In this document: positions 53,193-62,687 of the stretch, in pieces
Layout of the letters: every line of letters begins with the position of its first letter
How positions within the stretch are numbered: position 1 is the first letter of the stretch
Source: Streptomyces rugosispiralis
Lineage (GTDB): Bacteria; Actinomycetota; Actinomycetes; Streptomycetales; Streptomycetaceae
DNA length: 64,000 nt
NCBI RefSeq assembly: GCF_024505145.1
Contig: NZ_JANIAA010000025.1
Coordinates: forward strand, 62,001 to 126,000
Direction of reading: 5' to 3'
Translations under genes and position numbers: made by a program
Notes under the pieces: generated by a model
The model's database searches: none
Seen by the model: the letters and a program-made list of their open reading frames with translations, nothing else
Told to the model about the DNA's origin: nothing

Positions 53193-53500
53193 CCCACGGC
53201 GTTCGAGCCGCCGTCCGACCCACGGCGTCCGAGGTCCGCCGGATTCACCGGATCCGCCGGGCCCGTCGTCAGGGCCGTCGGACCCGTCGGACCTGGCAGG
53301 ACCGCATGACCCGCGCTGACATATCCGCACAGTTCGCGGCGGAGTGAGCCACCGCGACCGGTCCGCCCCCGAGCCCATGGCGACGGGAGGCGGACCGGCC
53401 GCATGCACAGCCGTTAGTGTGGGGCCCCGTCCGAGACGCTCCAACGCCCCATGGGGTGCACGCGTCCACCGCAGTCCAGCGAACCGGGGCCCGTACCTCG
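53193..53500. other. Intergenic region between whiB and the large glycosyltransferase gene
   Basis: It contains imperfect repeats of GACCCACGGCGT near 53191-53225 and no convincing gene. In-frame sequence from 53417 could extend the next protein by 28 residues but is not typical. Confidence 0.5.
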
Positions 53501-56500
53501 ATGTCCGTGCACAGCCACCCGGCGGCCCAATATCCGGCCGCCACCGCCGCGTTTGCGCCCGCTCACGAACCGGGTCAGACACCGGCCTATCCGCGTCATG
53601 TCGTCACCGCCGTACTGGTCGCCCACGACGGCGCCCGCTGGCTGCCCGACGCGCTGTCCGGTCTGCTCGGCCAGGAGCGCCCGGTCCAGAGCGTCGTCGC
53701 GGCCGACACCGGCAGCGCCGACGACTCCGCCCGGCTGCTCACCGAGACCCTCGGCGAGGAGCGGGTGCTGCACATGGCGCGCCGCAGCGGCTTCGGCACG
53801 GCCGTCGCCGAAGCGGTCCGTACGGCCCCGGTGCTGGGCCCCGAGGAGCTCACCTACCTCAAGCGCCCCAGCGGCTGGGACCCCGTCAACCGCACCTGGC
53901 GCGACGACGCGTACGACATGCCGGAGCTGCCGCACGGCGAGCCCGTCCAGTGGCTGTGGCTGCTGCACGACGACTGCGCGCCCGAGCCCGACGCCCTGGC
54001 CGAGCTGCTGCGGGTGGTCGACGCCGAGTTCACCGCCAACCGCGAGCCCGCGATCGTCGGACCCAAGCTGCGCGGCTGGTACGACCGCCGGCAGTTGCTC
54101 GAAGTCGGCGTCAGCATCGCCCGCAGTGGCCGCCGCTGGACCGGCCTGGAGCGGCGCGAGCAGGACCAGGGCCAGCACGACCAGGTGCGCCCGGTGCTGT
54201 CGGTGTCCAGCGCGGGCATGCTGGTGCGCCGCGATGTGTGGGAACAGCTGGGCGGTTTCGACTCCCGGCTGCCCCTGATGCGCGACGACGTCGACCTGTG
54301 CTGGCGCGCCCAGGCGGCCGGGCACCAGGTGCTGGTGGCCCCGGACGCCGTACTGCGGCACGCGGAGGCGTCCGCGCGCGAGCGGCGGCCCATCGACTGC
54401 GTGGGGCGCTCCGTCGCCCACCCGTCACCCGACCACCACCCCCCACGGAGACGCTTCGCGTCGCGCCGTTCGTCGCCGCACCGCGTGGACAAGGCGGGCG
54501 CCGTCTACACCCTGCTGGTCAACACCCGGGGCGCGCTGCTGCCCTATGTGATGCTGCGGCTCCTGTTCGGCACGCTGCTGCGCACCCTGGCCTATCTCGT
54601 GGGCAAGGTGCCGGGGCAGGCCCTGGACGAGGTCGCCGGTCTCTTCGGCGTCCTGCTGCGGCCGGGGCGGATCCTCGCCGCCCGTAAGCGCAGAGGCCGT
54701 CCCGAGACGGAGCCGAGCGAGCTGCGGCCGCTGTTCCCGCCGCCCGGCGCGACCGTAAGGGCGACGGTGGAGCAAGTCGCCAGCAATATTGGCGGCCGTT
54801 CCGAGCCCGAGCTGTCCTCCGGCGGGCGGCACGGCGCGGTCGAGTCCGGGCCCGGCGGCGACGACGCCGACTTCCTGGAGATCGAGCAGTTCGCCCGGCT
54901 CAAGCGGATCGCGCGCAAGCCCGGCCCGATGCTCTTCCTGGTGCTGCTGGTGGTCTCGCTGGTCGCCTGCCGGGATCTGCTGGGCGCCGGCGCCCTCGCG
55001 GGCGGCGCCCTGCTGCCCGCGCCCGCCCATGTCTCCGAGCTGTGGTCGAGCTATGTGGACGGCTGGCATCCGGTCGGCACCGGCGGCACCCAGTCCGCGC
55101 CGCCGTATCTGGCCGCCCTGGCCTCGCTGGCCACGGTCTTCCTGGGCTCCACGGGCTTCACGCTGACCCTGTTGCTGGTGTGTTCGGTGCCGCTGGCCGG
55201 GTTCATCGCGTACTTCGCCTCCCGGCCGCTGGTCGAGTCCCGGCTGCTGCGCGCCTGGGGCAGCGTCGCGTACGCCTTCCTCCCGGCCGCGACCGGGGCC
55301 CTCGCGGGCGGGCGGCTCGGCACCGCCGTGCTCGCCATACTGCTGCCGCTGATGGCCCGCGCGGCGGCCGCCGCGACCGGCTTCACCGGCAACGGGACGC
55401 GGCTGCCGAGCTGGCGGGCGACGTGGGCGTACGCGCTGCTGCTGACGTTCACCATGGCGTTCACCCCGGTCGTCTGGCCGATGGCGCTCCTCCTGGGCGT
55501 CGGCGTGCTCGTGCTGCGTCAACGGCAGAGCGGCACCGAGCAGCTCATGGGGTACGGGCTGCGGTTCCTGAGCCTGGCCGTCACCCCGCTCGTCGTGCTC
55601 GCCCCCTGGTCGCTGGAGCTCGTCACCGACCCGGCCCGCCTCCTCAAGGAGGCCGGGCTGGACCGCGCCGCCGGCTCCGCGTCCGCCCTGGACCTGCTCG
55701 CGCTCAGCCCCGGCGGCCCCAACGGCGGCGGCACGCTGCTGCTGCTCGGCTTCGTCCTGGCCGCGCTCGCCGCCCTGATGCGCGGGGAGCGGCAGACCGT
55801 GGTGCGCACCGCGTGGGCCGTGGCGCTCACCGGCTTCCTCTTCGCGGCGCTCACGAGCGGTTCCGGCTGGGCCGGGCCCGCGACCCTCGTCTACGGCCTG
55901 GCGCTGCTGACCGCCGCCGTGGTCGGCGCCGAGGACGCGCGGGAGCGGGTGGCGGCGCAGAGCTTCGGCTGGCGCCAGCCGGTGGCGCTGCTGATCGCGG
56001 TCGCCACGGTCGCCGCGCCGCTGTACGCCGCCGTCACCTGGATGACGGGCGGCGCGGACGGCCCGGTCGGGCGGCGCGACCCCTCGCAGGTCCCGGCCTT
56101 CGTGGCGGCCGAGAGCGCCACCGAGGACCAGGCCCGCACCCTGGTGCTCGGCGGCGACAGCGGCGCCGCCCACGCCGACTACGCCCTGGTGCGCGGCTCC
56201 GGGGCCCGGCTCGGCGACGGCGAACTCGCGGCCGCCGGCGGCTCCGACACCCGGCTCGACGGCGTCGTGGCCAATCTGATCGCGGGCTCCGGCGCCGACC
56301 AGACCCGTCAGCTCGGCGGCTACGCGGTGCGCTACGTCTACGTCCAGAAGGGCGCGCCGCCCGAGATGGAGCGGGTGCTGAACGCGACCCCGGGCCTCAC
56401 CCAGCTCAGCCGGGAGCACGGCGGCGTGTTGTGGCGGGTCGACCAGCGGGTCTCGCGGGTCTCCATCGTCCCGGCCGAGTCCTCGGGCCGCCCGGCGGGC

Positions 56501-57580
56501 GGCGCCGCGGCCAAGCCGGTGCCCGTGGCGTCCGGCCCCGTCGAGGCGCACACCACGGTCCCGGACGGCACGGCCGGGCGGGTGCTGCGGATCGCCGACC
56601 GGTCCGCGCCCGACTGGCAGGCCACGCTCGACGGCAAGCCGCTGAAGCCGAGGACGGTCGACGGCTGGGCGCAGGGCTTCGAACTCCCGGCGAACGGCGG
56701 CCGGTTGGACCTCACGTACGACACGCCCATCACCCACACCGCATGGGTGTGGGCGCAGGGGCTGCTCGCGGTCGTGCTGCTGGTGCTCGCGCTGCCGGGC
56801 CGCCGCCGTAACGTCGACGACGACATGCCGGACGCGGAGGGCGCGGCCGCCGCCGTCACCGCCGAGGACCTGGCGGGCGATGGCCGCCGGGCGCGGCGGC
56901 TGCGGGCCGCGGCGGAGGCGCAGGCGGCGCAGGACGGGGGCGCCAAGGGGCGGCCGGAGACGGACCCGGCCGCCGCGAACGCGATGCCCGGCCAGCCGGG
57001 CGACATTCCCCCGCAGCCGGGTGAACCGCCCATGCAGGGTGAACCGCCGATGCAGGGTGAACCGCCGATGCAGGGGGAGCCGCCGCTGCAGCCGACCGCC
57101 ATGGGCGGCCCTTACGGCGACAACGCGATGACGAACGACCCTTACGGCGACCAGACGGCCGCCGGTGACCCGTACGCGGCGGTGCCGCACCAGCAGCAGT
57201 ACGGGCAGCAGTGGGACGCCCAGACGTACGCCGACGCCGGATACGGCCAGTACCCGGCCGGTCAGTACCAGGGCGAGCAGTACGCGGGGGAGCAGTACCA
57301 GGGCGAGCAGTACCAGGGCGAGGGCTACGCGGGTCAGTACTCCACCGGCCAGTACCCGGCCGGTGACTACCAGGGCGGTTATCGGGACACCGGCCATCCG
57401 GCCGGCTACCAGGAGGGCCAGTACCCGGCGGACCCGTACGCGGGCGGCCAGTACGCCGACCCTTACGGCTACGACCAGCAGCAGCCCTATGCCGACGGCG
57501 GGTACCCCCAGCAGGGCGACACGACGTACGGCGGCGCCGACCCCGAGGACCGCCGCGACGGGAGCGATCAGCAGCGATGA
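53501..57580 (+). CDS. Large multi-pass GT2 glycosyltransferase with repetitive C-terminal tail
   Basis: 1359 residues. The N-terminal GT-A domain (about 28-300) has TAVLVAHDGARWLPDALSGL, LWLLHDDCAPEPDALAEL and MRDDVDLCWRAQAAG. About a dozen transmembrane helices follow (about 480-880), then an extracytoplasmic beta-rich region (about 890-1085) and a last helix. The tail from about 1110 is disordered, with GEPPMQ repeats and YQGEQY/YPAGQY repeats. The plan matches actinobacterial surface-polysaccharide transferases. ATG 53501 is preferred to 53417. It is coupled by ATGA to the next gene. Confidence 0.88.
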   Translation: MSVHSHPAAQYPAATAAFAPAHEPGQTPAYPRHVVTAVLVAHDGARWLPDALSGLLGQERPVQSVVAADTGSADDSARLLTETLGEERVLHMARRSGFGTAVAEAVRTAPVLGPEELTYLKRPSGWDPVNRTWRDDAYDMPELPHGEPVQWLWLLHDDCAPEPDALAELLRVVDAEFTANREPAIVGPKLRGWYDRRQLLEVGVSIARSGRRWTGLERREQDQGQHDQVRPVLSVSSAGMLVRRDVWEQLGGFDSRLPLMRDDVDLCWRAQAAGHQVLVAPDAVLRHAEASARERRPIDCVGRSVAHPSPDHHPPRRRFASRRSSPHRVDKAGAVYTLLVNTRGALLPYVMLRLLFGTLLRTLAYLVGKVPGQALDEVAGLFGVLLRPGRILAARKRRGRPETEPSELRPLFPPPGATVRATVEQVASNIGGRSEPELSSGGRHGAVESGPGGDDADFLEIEQFARLKRIARKPGPMLFLVLLVVSLVACRDLLGAGALAGGALLPAPAHVSELWSSYVDGWHPVGTGGTQSAPPYLAALASLATVFLGSTGFTLTLLLVCSVPLAGFIAYFASRPLVESRLLRAWGSVAYAFLPAATGALAGGRLGTAVLAILLPLMARAAAAATGFTGNGTRLPSWRATWAYALLLTFTMAFTPVVWPMALLLGVGVLVLRQRQSGTEQLMGYGLRFLSLAVTPLVVLAPWSLELVTDPARLLKEAGLDRAAGSASALDLLALSPGGPNGGGTLLLLGFVLAALAALMRGERQTVVRTAWAVALTGFLFAALTSGSGWAGPATLVYGLALLTAAVVGAEDARERVAAQSFGWRQPVALLIAVATVAAPLYAAVTWMTGGADGPVGRRDPSQVPAFVAAESATEDQARTLVLGGDSGAAHADYALVRGSGARLGDGELAAAGGSDTRLDGVVANLIAGSGADQTRQLGGYAVRYVYVQKGAPPEMERVLNATPGLTQLSREHGGVLWRVDQRVSRVSIVPAESSGRPAGGAAAKPVPVASGPVEAHTTVPDGTAGRVLRIADRSAPDWQATLDGKPLKPRTVDGWAQGFELPANGGRLDLTYDTPITHTAWVWAQGLLAVVLLVLALPGRRRNVDDDMPDAEGAAAAVTAEDLAGDGRRARRLRAAAEAQAAQDGGAKGRPETDPAAANAMPGQPGDIPPQPGEPPMQGEPPMQGEPPMQGEPPLQPTAMGGPYGDNAMTNDPYGDQTAAGDPYAAVPHQQQYGQQWDAQTYADAGYGQYPAGQYQGEQYAGEQYQGEQYQGEGYAGQYSTGQYPAGDYQGGYRDTGHPAGYQEGQYPADPYAGGQYADPYGYDQQQPYADGGYPQQGDTTYGGADPEDRRDGSDQQR

Positions 57581-59148
57581 ACCGCACCACCCTGTCCCTG
57601 ATCGGCGCCGCCACGGCGCTGGCCGCCGTCACCGGTGTCGCGGCCCTCACCGGGGGCTCCCCCGACGACGCGGACGCTTCCGCGAAGGCCGCCACCCGGC
57701 TGCCCGTGCAGCGCTCGACGCTGCTGTGCCCGACGCCCTCCTCCTCGGACGTGAGCAGCACCACCTACACCGCGTACACGCCCAAGCGGGACGGCGCGGA
57801 CGCCAAGGACGGCACCGCCGAACTGCTGCCCGCCCAGAACCCCGCTGACGACACGACGGATCCCGGCGGCGGCGACGGCGGTAAGGACGACGGCAAGAAC
57901 GGTAAGGACGGCGGGAAGGGCGGCCAGACGGCCCCCGGGGGCGACAAGCCCGTGCTGCCCCTGAAGGAGCCCGGCAAGCCCGTCACCACCGAGGAGAGCA
58001 GCGCGGGCGCGCCCGCGCTCATCGGCACCGCCGACGGCCGCTTCGCGCCCGGCTGGACCGTCCAGCAGACCACCACGATCGACGCGGGCAGCGGGCGCGG
58101 CCTCCTGGGCACCGCGTGCACCGCGCCCGACACGGACTTCTGGTTCCCCGGCGTCAGCACCGACCGGAACCGCCAGGACTTCGTGCATCTGACGAACCCG
58201 GACGACGTCGCGGCCGAGGTGGACCTGAAGCTCTACGGTCCGAGCGGCCGGCTGAAGCCCTCCACCGACGAAGCGATCACCGTCCCGCCCCGCTCCACGG
58301 TCCCGGTCCTGCTCTCGACCCTCACCGACCAGCGGGCGGCCAGTGCCTCGCTCCATGTGACCTCCCGCACCGGCCGGATCGGGGCGGCCGTGCAGGCCGT
58401 GGACCAGAAGGCGGGCGGCGACTGGCTCCCGGCCTCCGCCGTGCCCTCGACGAGCGTCGCGATCCCCGGCATCCCCAAGGACGCCACCTCGGCCCGCCTG
58501 GTCGTCTTCGCGCCCGGGTCCGACGACGCGGACCTCAAGGTGCGGCTGGCCGGGCCGAACAACGCGATCACCCCGGCCGGACATGAGTCGCTGCACGTCA
58601 AGAGCGGGATGACGGCCGCGATCGACCTCGGCGACGTGACCAAGGGCGAGCCCGGCTCGCTGCTGCTCACCCCCGAGGGCGGCGACGGCCCGGCCACACC
58701 GGTCGTGGCCGCGCTCCAGGTGACCCGGGGCAAGGGCAGCGACCAGGAGACGGCGTTCATCCCCGCGACCGCCGCGATCGAGCGGAGCGCCACCGCGGCC
58801 GACAACCGCACCAAGGGCTCCACGCTCTCCCTGGTGGCGCCGCGCGCGTCCGCCAAGGTGCGCGTCACCGCCTCGGCGGGCGCCGGGGGCGGCAGCCCGG
58901 TCAGCAAGACCTACGAGCTCAAGGGCGGCACCACCAAGGCCCTGGAACCACCGCGCCCGGCCTCGGGCAAGGGCCCGTACGCGGTGACGGTCGAGCGACT
59001 CTCCGGCGGCCCGGTGCACGCCTCGCGGATGCTGGCACTGTCGGAGGGCGGGGTGCCGATGTTCACGATCCAGTCGCTACCGGACGACCGGGGCACGGTC
59101 GCGGTGCCCGAGGCGGACCAGGACCTGTCCCTGCTCAACGACGACTAG
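57577..59148 (+). CDS. DUF5719-family secreted protein
   Basis: 523 residues. A signal peptide (about 1-30) is followed by a Gly/Lys/Asp-rich low-complexity stretch (GKDDGKNGKDGGKGG) and a long beta-rich region (VHLTNPDDVAAEVDLKLYG, STVPVLLSTLTDQRAASASL). Actinobacterial DUF5719 proteins characteristically accompany the preceding GT2 type. ATGA overlap implies stoichiometric synthesis, perhaps as an extracytoplasmic partner. Confidence 0.85.
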   Translation: MNRTTLSLIGAATALAAVTGVAALTGGSPDDADASAKAATRLPVQRSTLLCPTPSSSDVSSTTYTAYTPKRDGADAKDGTAELLPAQNPADDTTDPGGGDGGKDDGKNGKDGGKGGQTAPGGDKPVLPLKEPGKPVTTEESSAGAPALIGTADGRFAPGWTVQQTTTIDAGSGRGLLGTACTAPDTDFWFPGVSTDRNRQDFVHLTNPDDVAAEVDLKLYGPSGRLKPSTDEAITVPPRSTVPVLLSTLTDQRAASASLHVTSRTGRIGAAVQAVDQKAGGDWLPASAVPSTSVAIPGIPKDATSARLVVFAPGSDDADLKVRLAGPNNAITPAGHESLHVKSGMTAAIDLGDVTKGEPGSLLLTPEGGDGPATPVVAALQVTRGKGSDQETAFIPATAAIERSATAADNRTKGSTLSLVAPRASAKVRVTASAGAGGGSPVSKTYELKGGTTKALEPPRPASGKGPYAVTVERLSGGPVHASRMLALSEGGVPMFTIQSLPDDRGTVAVPEADQDLSLLNDD

Positions 59149-59181
59149 GGCGGGGCGGGGCCTCTTTCCCCCTCCCCGCCT

Positions 59182-59298
59182 TCCAGCCCCTCCAGGGGGC
59201 ACCTCCCAGCGGTGGCTGGGGGAGTTTGAGGAGCGGGGGTCTGGGGCGGAGCCCCAGTTGCGGGAAGGGGCGGGGAGGGGAGCAGCCCGCCGCAGGCG
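59182..59298. repeat. Dispersed intergenic element, third copy, carrying a nested palindrome
   Basis: CCAGCCCCTCC is followed by the 30-bp palindrome (59195-59224) and only then by TTTGAGGAGCGGGG, GGGGCGGAGCCCC and GGGAAGGGGCGGGG. The smaller element therefore replaces the GGCG of the other copies. Confidence 0.75.
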
Positions 59299-59395
59299 CG
59301 AAGATCCGCCGAACCCCTCTTGGCCCTGCCGCACGGCGTACCCGCCACTCCCGCCCGTACCGCGCCGCGGCCTCCCGCCCGTACCGCGCCGCGGC

Positions 59396-59887
59396 CTACT
59401 CCTGCCCGTACCGCGGGTCCACGGACTCCGGCGCCAGCCCCAGCAGCTCAGCCACCTGCTCGACCACGACCTCGTGCACCAGCAACGCCCGCTCGTCCCG
59501 GTTCTTCGCCCGGATCTCGACCGGGCGGCGGTAGATCACGATCCGGTCCGGCGCGTCCCCGCGGGCCGCGATGAAGCGCCCGAGCGGCACGGACTCGCCA
59601 TCCCAGCCGTCCGCCCCGCCGTGCCCGTCCGGGCCACCGCCCGACCCCGGGCCGCCGAGCCCCGACGTGGGCACCTCGAGCACCGTGAAATCGACCCCGG
59701 ACAGCTGTGGCCACCGTCTCTCCAGCCGCTCCGCCGAGTCCTGCACAAGATCCACGAAGGACTCCGCGCGGCTGACCGAGAGCGGCACCTGGGGAGGCGC
59801 GATGGGGCCGCGCATACCTCGTCCGTGGCGATCGCGACGACGGGGACGCGGCTCGGACTGATGGGGGTGTACGGGCCTGGTCATCAC
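59396..59887 (-). CDS. Metallopeptidase-family protein (zincin-like)
   Basis: 163 residues. The active-site helix LLVHEVVVEQVAELLG contains HExxxE, typical of the small actinobacterial 'metallopeptidase family protein'. RIVIYRRPVEIRAKNRDE precedes it. A Gly-rich insertion lies in the middle. Tandem GTG (59887) and ATG (59884) could both start; a TACCCT hexamer lies about nine bases upstream. Substrate unknown. Confidence 0.8.
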   Translation of the reverse strand: MMTRPVHPHQSEPRPRRRDRHGRGMRGPIAPPQVPLSVSRAESFVDLVQDSAERLERRWPQLSGVDFTVLEVPTSGLGGPGSGGGPDGHGGADGWDGESVPLGRFIAARGDAPDRIVIYRRPVEIRAKNRDERALLVHEVVVEQVAELLGLAPESVDPRYGQE

Positions 59888-60203
59888 TCCGAGGGTAGCC
59901 GTCGCCGACCCACCCTCATGCGCTTACCGGACAGCCATGCCGGATGTCGCCAAATGAGCATTCCAGCCATGCTTGGGTCCAAAAACGGACGTCTCTTGAG
60001 TCGCTTCTCTGGCCCAGGATGATCCCTCTCGGTTCGAGTGCTGACCGGATTCGTTGTCGGCGGTTCTGGCCTCGGCGGAGGTCCACGCTGGTCAACCAGT
60101 AAGTTCACGTTTCGGGTGCACGGTGCGAACCGGGACGACACGGCGGAGTGAGCTGGTGGAGAGTCGTCGCGGCCCGCTCAAGAGTGCGGTACCGTCCAAC
60201 GTC
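59888..60203. other. Divergent intergenic region
   Basis: No gene seen. It must hold the promoters of the metallopeptidase and DUF3499 genes. TACCGT at 60190-60195, eight bases before the latter's GTG, is a possible -10 for leaderless transcription. Confidence 0.4.
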
Positions 60204-60605
60204 GTGAGCCCTGTACGTCGCTGTTCGCGCACCGCCTGCGGCCGCCCCGCCGTCGCGACGCTGACGTACGTCTATGCGGATTCGACCGCCGTTCTCGGGC
60301 CGCTCGCCACCTACGCCGAGCCCCACTGCTACGACCTGTGCTCGGAGCACTCCGAGCGGCTGACCGCACCGCGCGGCTGGGAGGTCGTCCGGCTCGCCGT
60401 CGACAGCGGTCCGCCCCGGCCCAGCGGTGACGATCTGGAGGCGCTGGCCAACGCGGTCCGCGAGGCCGCCCGCCCGCATGAGCGCGCGGCGGGGGCGGCG
60501 GCCGGTTCCGGGGGCTCCGGGGGCGGTCACGGCGGCCGGGAGGGCGACCCGCGTGAGGTCGCGCGCCGCGGCCATCTGCGGGTCCTGCGGTCGCCCGAGT
60601 CCTGA
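60204..60605 (+). CDS. DUF3499-family small zinc-ribbon-like protein
   Basis: 133 residues from GTG 60204. The conserved core is RRCSRTACGRPAVATLTYVY then PHCYDLCSEHSERLTAP: two cysteine pairs (CxxxxC and CxxxC) that probably bind zinc. A Gly-rich stretch and basic C-terminus follow. Function unknown. Longer frames add unconserved residues. Confidence 0.85.
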   Translation: MSPVRRCSRTACGRPAVATLTYVYADSTAVLGPLATYAEPHCYDLCSEHSERLTAPRGWEVVRLAVDSGPPRPSGDDLEALANAVREAARPHERAAGAAAGSGGSGGGHGGREGDPREVARRGHLRVLRSPES

Positions 60606-60661
60606 CCGGCTCTCGCTCCGGCGATCTTCCGCGACCTCCGCGCGCACCCTGACCCGCTTTC

Positions 60662-60757
60662 TCCGCGTTCTTCCCGCGTTCCGCGATCCTGCCGCGTTCC
60701 GCGATCTTCCCGCGTTCCGCGTTCTTCCCGCGTTCCGTGGCGTTCCGCGGCGTTCCC
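60662..60757. repeat. Imperfect tandem repeat of TTCCCGCGTTCCGCG units
   Basis: Overlapping units of 9-19 bp after the DUF3499 stop and before lctP, with no coding potential in 60606-60885. Confidence 0.65.
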
Positions 60758-60885
60758 CGGGATCACTTGCTGACGGAGCATTGACTGTGACTTGGCGCGG
60801 ACACGACCATGCCTGCACCCCAGGGTCCTCCGTTTCCGCATCACGGATGTGACCTTCCAGGGATGGCCCACGCCGGGAGGCCCGT

Positions 60886-62502
60886 GTGTTCGTGCAGCAG
60901 TTGGACCCCGTCGCCGATTCACTCTCCCTGTCCGCCCTCGTCGCCACCCTTCCCCTCGTCACCGTCCTCGTCCTGCTCGGCGGGGTGCGGATGCGCGCCC
61001 ACTACGCGGGCCCCATAGGGCTCGTCGTCGCCGCCCTCGTCGCCTGCCTCCCGTACGGGATGCCCGTCGGCCAGACCGTCTCCAGCGCCGCCCAAGGGGC
61101 GCTCTTCGGCCTCTTCCCCATCCTGTGGATCGTCGTCAACGCCCTGTGGGTGTACCGGATGACCGTCCGCACCGACCATTTCGACGTGCTGCGCCGCTCC
61201 TTCGGCCGGCTCTCGGACGACCCCCGCGTCCAGGCCCTCGTCATCGCCTTCTGCTTCGGCGCGCTCCTGGAGGCGCTCGCCGGGTTCGGCGCGCCGGTGG
61301 CGATCTGCTCGGTCATGCTCGTGGCGCTCGGCTTCGACCCGGTGCGCGCCGCCGTCGTCGCGCTCGTCGCCAACACCGCGCCGGTCGCCTTCGGCGCCAT
61401 GGCCACCCCGGTGGTGACGCTCGCTCAGGTCACCGGGCTGCCGCTGGACTCCGTGGCCTCCGTCGTGGGCCGCCAGACCCCGCTGCTCGCCCTCGTCGTC
61501 CCGCTGCTGCTGGTCGCGCTCGTCGACGGGCGGCGCGGGCTGCGCGAGACCTGGGCGCCCGCGCTCGCCTGTGGGGTCGCCTTCGCCATCGCCCAGTTCA
61601 CCGTCTCCAACTACCTCTCCGTCCAGCTCGCCGATATCGCGGCGGCACTGGTCGGCGCGGCCGTGCTGATGGCCGTGCCCGCCGCCCGGCGCCCCGTCGA
61701 GGAGCCGGTGCGCGCCGCCGTGCTCACCGGCGTACGCAGCGACGACCTGGACCGCGAGGACCCGCACCGGGAGGTGGTGCGCGCCTACGCCCCGTACGCG
61801 CTCATCGTCGCGATCTTCTCCATCGCCCAGATCGGCCCGGTCAAGGACCTCCTGGCCAAGGCCACCCGCACCTTCGACTGGCCCTTCCTGGACGTCGCCG
61901 ACCCCGACGGAAAGGCGGTGGGCGCCAATGTCTTCTCGATGCCGCTGATCGCCACCGGTGGCACCCTGGTGCTGGTGGCCGGGGTGGCCACCGCCGCCGT
62001 GCTGAAGGTGGCCGCTGCCGACGCCCTGCGGGAGTGGGTGGCCACGGTGCGCGAACTGCGTCATGCGATCCTTACGGTCACCTCGGTGCTCGCGCTCGCC
62101 TATGTCATGAATCTCTCCGGGCAGGCCGCCACCATCGGTCACTTCGTCGCGGCCGCCGGGGCCGGGCTGGCCTTCCTCTCCCCGGTGCTGGGCTGGTTCG
62201 GCGTCGCGGTCTCCGGCTCGGACACCTCCGCGAACGCCCTCTTCGGCGCCCTCCAGGTGACCGCCGCCCGTGAGTCCGGGCTGTCCCCGGATCTGCTGGC
62301 CGCCGCCAACAGCTCGGGCGGGGTCCTCGGCAAGATGATCTCCCCGCAGAACCTCACCATCGCCTGTGCGGCGGTCGGGCTGAAGGGGCGTGAGGGCGAT
62401 CTGCTCCGTAAGGTGCTGCCGTGGAGCCTCGCGCTGCTGCTGGTGATGTGCCTGATCGTCGTCGCGCAATCGTCGTTCCTGCTCAGCTGGATGCTGCCGT
62501 GA
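60886..62502 (+). CDS. lctP: L-lactate permease
   Basis: 538 residues with about 12-14 transmembrane helices. Family blocks: FCFGALLEALAGFGAPVAIC, ANTAPVAFGAMATPVVTLAQ, GSDTSANALFG and SSGGVLGKMISPQNLTIACA. It imports lactate (or glycolate) with protons. GTG 60886 has GGGAGG five bases upstream. Confidence 0.93.
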   Translation: MFVQQLDPVADSLSLSALVATLPLVTVLVLLGGVRMRAHYAGPIGLVVAALVACLPYGMPVGQTVSSAAQGALFGLFPILWIVVNALWVYRMTVRTDHFDVLRRSFGRLSDDPRVQALVIAFCFGALLEALAGFGAPVAICSVMLVALGFDPVRAAVVALVANTAPVAFGAMATPVVTLAQVTGLPLDSVASVVGRQTPLLALVVPLLLVALVDGRRGLRETWAPALACGVAFAIAQFTVSNYLSVQLADIAAALVGAAVLMAVPAARRPVEEPVRAAVLTGVRSDDLDREDPHREVVRAYAPYALIVAIFSIAQIGPVKDLLAKATRTFDWPFLDVADPDGKAVGANVFSMPLIATGGTLVLVAGVATAAVLKVAAADALREWVATVRELRHAILTVTSVLALAYVMNLSGQAATIGHFVAAAGAGLAFLSPVLGWFGVAVSGSDTSANALFGALQVTAARESGLSPDLLAAANSSGGVLGKMISPQNLTIACAAVGLKGREGDLLRKVLPWSLALLLVMCLIVVAQSSFLLSWMLP

Positions 62503-62607
62503 TTCGGCCAGGGACGACCGGCGGCGGACGGCCGAGGTTGGCCGACAGCACGCCGCGCGACGGGGCTCACAGTTCCGGCCCAGGTCCTGCGGGTAGGTTT
62601 TGAGGTC

Positions 62608-62655
62608 CGCAGGGACGTACTCCGCAGGGACGTACGCAGAGACGTCCGTAGAGAC
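62608..62655. repeat. Short direct repeats upstream of manB
   Basis: GCAGGGACGTAC twice, then GCAGAGACGTCC and GTAGAGACATCT: decaying 12-16 bp units in the leader of manB. Confidence 0.6.
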
Positions 62656-62687
62656 ATCTCCACCAGGACCTCCAGAAGGGGTTGGCT

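Noticed and set aside
54425..57397. A 990-residue open frame on the minus strand
   Set aside because: Antisense to the large glycosyltransferase; composition (Arg, Gly, His, Val runs) is typical of a high-GC shadow frame.
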